From: G965240365 sp965240365
Lineage (GTDB): Bacteria; Pseudomonadota; Gammaproteobacteria; Eutrophobiales; Eutrophobiaceae
Direction of reading: 5' to 3'
DNA length: 64,000 nt
Assembly: GCA_965240365.1 (NCBI GenBank)
Contig: OZ251218.1
Coordinates: 2,666,001-2,730,000 of the forward strand
A program made the translations under genes and the position numbers. Below, piece after piece: positions 60,024 to 64,000 of this stretch. Under the pieces are notes generated by a model. It did not search any database, was not told the DNA's origin, and saw nothing but the letters and a program-made list of their open reading frames with translations. Within the stretch, counting starts at the first letter, position 1. Each line of letters opens with the position of its first letter.

Positions 60024-60362
60024 ATGGCCACGATGATCACAGAAGTGTACGAAGCCTTCCGCAAGGTCGGCATCCCCGACCCTGAGGCAAAGCAGGCGGC
60101 CGAGGCCCTGTCGGCGGAAAATGTGAGCACAAAAGCCGATATAAACGCGGCAGAAGAAAGGTTAAGGCGTTATATTGACAAGAGCAAAGAAGAACTGAAC
60201 GGCAGGATTACCGCGCTTGATGACAAGCTCAGCCGTGAGATTGCCGGAGTCAAAGCCGGTATAGCCAAACAGGATCGAGAAATGGCCGTAATGAAATGGA
60301 TGATAGCGACAGCCATAGCAGGCATTCTCTCCCTTGTGATCAAGAGTTTTTTCCCGGTTTAA
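60024..60362 (+). CDS. coiled-coil membrane protein, copy 5 (shortest)
   Basis: 112 residues from ATG 60024. Same head, with only one or two coiled-coil units left (ITALDDKLSREIAGVKAGIA), then KQDREMAVMKWM and the membrane helix. It shows that the coiled-coil length, not the ends, is what varies in the family. Confidence 0.8.
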   Translation: MATMITEVYEAFRKVGIPDPEAKQAAEALSAENVSTKADINAAEERLRRYIDKSKEELNGRITALDDKLSREIAGVKAGIAKQDREMAVMKWMIATAIAGILSLVIKSFFPV

Positions 60363-60395
60363 AAATCTTGACTTTTACCCCGGTCAGTCCCCGGC

Positions 60396-60447
60396 GTCAT
60401 TTATGGCCAGGAAGTCCTGTATGCGGCGACCTGCCTGCCGCAGGCGG
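60396..60447. repeat. dispersed element CATTTATGGCCAGGAAGTCC type
   Basis: GTCATTTATGGCCAGGAAGT, then CCTGTATGCGGCGACCTGCC and a CTGCCGCAGG palindrome. An identical copy is at 59877-59928, and a slightly diverged one at 58456-58508. The reverse complement forms part of both adhesin coding sequences. Confidence 0.75.
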
Positions 60448-60541
60448 GGCCAAGCGGGAATGCCAGCACAACACAAAACTTGCGCCAGCAAGCCATTCCC
60501 GGTAAATTCTGCGGAACAAACCAATCCCCGAGGAAAACCTG

Positions 60542-60925
60542 ATGGCCACGATGATCACAGAAGTGTACGAAGCCTTCCGCAAGGTCGGCATCCCCAACCC
60601 TGAGGCAAAGCAGGCGGCCGAGGCCCTGTCGGCGGAAAACGTGAGTACAAAAGCCGATATAAACGCGGCAGAAGAAAGGTTAAGGCGCTATATTGACAAG
60701 AGCAAAGAAGAACTGAACGGCCGGATTACCGACCTTGATAACAAGTTGAGCGATAGAATTACCGCGCTTGATGAGAAGCTCAGTGAAAAAATCAGCCGTG
60801 AAATTGCCGGCGTCAAAGCCAGTATAGCCAAACAGGATCGAGAAATGGCCGTGATGAAATGGATGATAGCGACAGCCATAGCAGGCATCCTTTCCCTTGT
60901 GATCAAGAGTTTTTTCCCGGTTTAA
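60542..60925 (+). CDS. coiled-coil membrane protein, copy 6
   Basis: 127 residues. Head and leader as in copies 3-5, intermediate coiled-coil length (ITDLDNKLSDRITALDEKLS), same tail helix as copy 5. It lies 173 bases upstream of the second adhesin on the same strand, matching the order copy 2 then first adhesin. Confidence 0.8.
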   Translation: MATMITEVYEAFRKVGIPNPEAKQAAEALSAENVSTKADINAAEERLRRYIDKSKEELNGRITDLDNKLSDRITALDEKLSEKISREIAGVKASIAKQDREMAVMKWMIATAIAGILSLVIKSFFPV

Positions 60926-61098
60926 AAGCCTTGTCTCATACCCCGGTCAGCCCCCGGAGTTTGAATGATGGAGTTTAAATGATAATAATAGACAAATAGC
61001 AGAAACAGGGTCTAAAATAGCAGTAACGCGCCCGTTATCAGCGCGAGCAGGCGACGGGCGGGCCAGACAGCAACTTAGCAACTAAACAGACAGCAGCC

Positions 61099-64000
61099 AT
61101 GAACAAGACAGCAACTGTAGTACGCGCCCAAACCCGCAAGCAACGCCGCCTGGCGGCCCGCCGTTCCCGGCCCCCCGGGGCCGCGCCAGCCGCGCCGCGC
61201 TTTCGCCTGAAACACCTGACGGTCGCCATCCGCACCGCGATCCCGGTCACTCTGCTTGGCCTGCCCGTGACGCCGCAGGCCGGCCCCGAGGGCGGTGTGG
61301 TCACGGCCGGTTCGGGCATCATCGCGCGGCCGGACGCGCGGACGACCAATATTCAGCAACACTCTCAAAACCTCATCCTCAACTGGGACAGCTACAACGT
61401 CCAGGCCAACGAGGCCGTCAACTACCGTCAACCCAACGCCAGCGCGCAGGCGCTGAACCGCATCCTCGATCACAACCCGAGCCAGATATTCGGCCAGATA
61501 AACGCCAACGGCCGGGTGCTGCTGGTGAACCCGAACGGGGTATTCTTCAAGCCGGGGGCGCGTGTGAACGTGGGGGGTCTGGTGGCCTCGGGTCTGAATA
61601 TCAGTGATAAGGACTTTCTGGCGGGCAAGTATCACTTTGCCAATGCCGAAGGCAATCCGGGCGCGGTTATCAACCAGGGTTTGATTCAGGCCGCGACCGG
61701 GGGGGCGGTGTCGCTGATAGGCGGGGCGGTGAAGAACGAGGGGACGATCCTGGCCCATGCCGGTCAGGTGAATCTGGTCGCGGGCAAGGCGATGGCGATG
61801 GATTTTGACGGGGATGGTCTGATTCAGTTTGCGGTGACCGAGGAACTGCTGGAACGGGCCGAGGGTCTGGAAGAAGCGGTGTCCAATACAGGCACGATAA
61901 AGGCCGAGGGCGGGGCGGTATTGTTGAAGGGCCGGGCGGCGCGGGACGTGTTCACGCAGGTGGTGAACAACAGTGGCGTGATTGGCGCGGGCCGGGTGGA
62001 GAAGAACGGCGGGGTGATTCGGCTGGTGGCCAAAGGCGCCGGGAGTTCGTTGCTTAATACGGGTGTGTTGAACGCGGCCTCTGAAAAGGGCGCGGGCGGG
62101 GCGGTTAAGCTGGAAGCCGGGGGTAAGGTTGAGGTTTCGGGCGAGGCGCGGATTACGGTTGCGTCCGGGACAGGCCAGGGTGGGCGGATTGATATTAGTG
62201 GTGCGGATGTGGCTGTTTCTGATAGCGCCCTGATTACTGCCGCCTCCGGGGTGGGTCAGGGCCAGACGGGTGATGCCCTTCTTGACGTGGATTCCAGCTT
62301 TCGCCGGGCGGCTACGGGCGTCCTGCCCTCTCGCCGCATACAGGGCGTCCTGCCCATAAATGACTCAGAAGGTGCAGATTCCAAAGGACTGGCAACCAAC
62401 AACCAGACCCGTCATTCCAGCGAAAGCTGGAATCCAGGAAAAACGACGCATTCCGGCGCAGGCCGGAATGACATTATTAGTCACGCGGGCGGCACGATTA
62501 AGATCAAGGCCAGTAACAAGGTCGCGGTCACGGGCAAGGCGCGAATTACGGCCGCCTCCGGGGTTGGCCAGGGCGGGCAGATTGACATCAGTGGCGGGGA
62601 CGTGGCCGTTTCTGGCAGCGCCCGGCTGGATGTTTCGGGGGGTGCTGTCTCTGGCGGCGCGATTAAGATTAAGGCCAGTAACAAGGTCGCGGTCACGGGC
62701 AAGGCGCGTATTACGGCGGCCTCGGGGACGGGGAAAGGCGGGCGGATTGATATTAGTGGTGCGGATGTGGCTGTTTCTGGTCAGGCCCGGCTGGATGTTT
62801 CGAGCGGTCTCTCCGCGGCGGGCAAGGGCCAGACGGGCGATGCCCTTCTCAACGTGGATTCCAGCTTTCGCTGGGCGGCTACGGGCGTCCTGCCCTCTCG
62901 CCGCATACAGGGCGTCCTGCCCATAAATGACTCAGAAGGTGCAGATTCCAAAGGACTGGCAACCAACAACCAGACCCGTCATTCCAGCGAAAGCTGGAAT
63001 CCAGGAAAAACGACGCATTCCGGCGCAGGCCGGAATGACATTATTAGTCACGCGGGCGGCACGATTAGGATCAAGGCCAGTAACAAGGTCGCGGTTTCGG
63101 ATAAGGCGCGTATTACGGCGGTCTCGGGGACGGGGAAAGGCGGGCGGATTGATATTAGTGGTGCGGATGTGGTTGTTTCTGGTCAGGCCCGGCTGGATGT
63201 TTCGAGCGGTCTATCCGCGGCGGGCAAGGGCCAGACGGGCGATGCCCTTCTCAACGTGGATTCCAGCTTTCGCTGGAATGACGGCGGGGGCGGGAATGAC
63301 GTTGGGGGTGGGGTTAGAAATGACGGAGAAGGCGCAGGGCATAAAGGACTGGCAACAAACACAAACACCCGTCATTCCAGCGAAAGCTGGAATCCAGGAA
63401 AAACGACGCATTCCGGCGGTAGCCGGAATGACATTATTAGTCACGCGGGCGGCACGATTAAGATCAAGGCCAGTAACAAGGTCGCGGTTTCGGACAAGGC
63501 GCGTATTACGGCCGCCTCGGGGACGGGTAAAGGCGGGCGGATTGATATTAGTGGTGGGGACGTGTCCATTTCTGATAGCGCCCTGATTACTGCCGCCTCC
63601 GGGGTGGGTCAGGGCCGGGCCGGTGATGCCCTTCTCAACATGGATTCCAGCTTTCGCTGGAATGACGTCGGGGGTGGGAATGACGACGGGGGCGGGGTCA
63701 GGAATGGCGGCAGGAATGGCGGCCAGAATAACGGCGAAGCCAAAAAGCATAAAGGACTGGCAACCAACAACCAGACCCGTCATTCCAGCGAAAGCTGGAA
63801 TCCAGGAAAAACGACGCATTCCGGCGGTAGCCGGAATGACATTATCAGTCACGCGGGCGGCACGATTAAGATCAAGGCCAGTAACAAGGTCGCGGTCACG
63901 GACAAGGCCCGTATTACGGCCGCCTCGGGGACGGGGAAAGGCGGGCAGATTGACATCAGCGGCGGGGAAGTGTCCATTTCTGATAGCGCCCTGATTACCG
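61099..64000 (+). CDS. second two-partner-secretion adhesin (runs off the window)
   Basis: 967 codons to the window edge without a stop. From ATG 61099 (MNKTATVVRAQTRKQRR) a signal peptide (PVTLLGLPVTPQAGPEGG) and a TPS domain are followed by repeats of about 30 residues (KIKASNKVAVTGKARITAAS, GGRIDISGADVAVSGQARLD). The DNA from 61270 to 62290 is almost the same as 36065-37080 of the first adhesin. Four palindromic repeat cassettes are translated in frame. The coding region beyond 62.4 kb is made of repeated modules of 393-567 bases. It is an extracellular surface protein; its TpsB partner is not seen. Confidence 0.88.
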   Translation, partial: MNKTATVVRAQTRKQRRLAARRSRPPGAAPAAPRFRLKHLTVAIRTAIPVTLLGLPVTPQAGPEGGVVTAGSGIIARPDARTTNIQQHSQNLILNWDSYNVQANEAVNYRQPNASAQALNRILDHNPSQIFGQINANGRVLLVNPNGVFFKPGARVNVGGLVASGLNISDKDFLAGKYHFANAEGNPGAVINQGLIQAATGGAVSLIGGAVKNEGTILAHAGQVNLVAGKAMAMDFDGDGLIQFAVTEELLERAEGLEEAVSNTGTIKAEGGAVLLKGRAARDVFTQVVNNSGVIGAGRVEKNGGVIRLVAKGAGSSLLNTGVLNAASEKGAGGAVKLEAGGKVEVSGEARITVASGTGQGGRIDISGADVAVSDSALITAASGVGQGQTGDALLDVDSSFRRAATGVLPSRRIQGVLPINDSEGADSKGLATNNQTRHSSESWNPGKTTHSGAGRNDIISHAGGTIKIKASNKVAVTGKARITAASGVGQGGQIDISGGDVAVSGSARLDVSGGAVSGGAIKIKASNKVAVTGKARITAASGTGKGGRIDISGADVAVSGQARLDVSSGLSAAGKGQTGDALLNVDSSFRWAATGVLPSRRIQGVLPINDSEGADSKGLATNNQTRHSSESWNPGKTTHSGAGRNDIISHAGGTIRIKASNKVAVSDKARITAVSGTGKGGRIDISGADVVVSGQARLDVSSGLSAAGKGQTGDALLNVDSSFRWNDGGGGNDVGGGVRNDGEGAGHKGLATNTNTRHSSESWNPGKTTHSGGSRNDIISHAGGTIKIKASNKVAVSDKARITAASGTGKGGRIDISGGDVSISDSALITAASGVGQGRAGDALLNMDSSFRWNDVGGGNDDGGGVRNGGRNGGQNNGEAKKHKGLATNNQTRHSSESWNPGKTTHSGGSRNDIISHAGGTIKIKASNKVAVTDKARITAASGTGKGGQIDISGGEVSISDSALIT
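62411..62472. repeat. translated palindromic cassette, adhesin 2, copy 1
   Basis: GTCATTCCAGCGAAAGCTGG ... GGCGCAGGCCGGAATGAC, encoding HSSESWNPGKTTHSGAGRND as in adhesin 1. Confidence 0.85.
62978..63039. repeat. translated palindromic cassette, adhesin 2, copy 2
   Basis: Identical in sequence and frame to the cassette at 62411; 567 bases downstream. Confidence 0.85.
63371..63432. repeat. translated palindromic cassette, adhesin 2, copy 3
   Basis: Same cassette with a changed second loop (CCGGCGGTAGCCGG), encoding THSGGSRND. It is preceded at 63256-63283 by the reversed unit GTGGATTCCAGCTTTCGCTG plus GAATGACG. Confidence 0.85.
63779..63840. repeat. translated palindromic cassette, adhesin 2, copy 4
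   Basis: As copy 3, with a reversed unit at 63640-63667. The spacer between the reversed and forward units is rich in Gly, Asn and Asp codons (NDDGGGVRNGGRNGGQNNG). Confidence 0.85.

Overview
The window looks like a GC-rich gammaproteobacterial chromosome. The block tadA - pncC - recA - recX - alaS - lysC - csrA - tRNA-Ser(GCT) at 4.8-12.0 kb, with prfB at 32.7 kb, is the usual gammaproteobacterial housekeeping arrangement. I cannot name the species. The genome carries many short palindromic repeats of the type CATTCCGGC..GCCGGAATG, both between genes and, unusually, inside genes.

Layout. (1) 1-4.1 kb is an eroded defence area. It holds a truncated STAND-type ATPase, a helicase C-terminal remnant, an intact HARE-HTH/Mrr-type restriction endonuclease, fragments resembling DISARM DrmA and a UvrD-type helicase, and a HigB/HigA toxin-antitoxin pair. 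(2) 4.1-12.0 kb is housekeeping. (3) About 12.0-31.1 kb is an integrative mobilizable element. A large serine recombinase at its left end reads antisense through the tRNA-Ser gene. Next come an apparent conjugation operon (a coupling protein with a separately encoded membrane part, secreted and membrane proteins), a STAND/P-loop protein with about 14 ankyrin repeats, a short DNA-inversion module, a ParD/ParE pair, a possible alarmone-type pair (HD hydrolase plus RelA/SpoT-like glycine-zipper protein), a relaxase and a truncated mobC. (4) 31.1-33.8 kb is repeat-rich DNA, an orphan gene behind a Fur-like operator, and prfB with its programmed frameshift. (5) 33.9-64 kb is a surface-protein region: two giant two-partner-secretion adhesin genes with a shared 5' end, flanked by six copies of a small coiled-coil membrane protein family.

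The most interesting system is at 25.0-26.1 kb. A gene for a secreted protein on the minus strand has no start codon: an in-frame TAG lies immediately before its signal-peptide codons. At that point sits a 14-bp site with arms AAAACG/CGTTTT around a central dinucleotide. An inverted copy lies 118 bp away, and between the two sites is a ribosome-binding site plus ATG pointing the wrong way, toward an adjacent serine-invertase gene. Inverting the 118 bp would join that start exactly in frame to the secreted protein and complete a textbook signal peptide. This is an apparent phase-variation switch, currently OFF for the secreted protein and ON toward the invertase.

Other points of note are the conversion of extragenic palindromes into in-frame coding modules of the adhesins, the HD/RelA-like pair, the ankyrin STAND protein, and a frameshift that splits a roughly 7,490-residue adhesin. 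All family assignments are by eye from motifs; no database search was possible.
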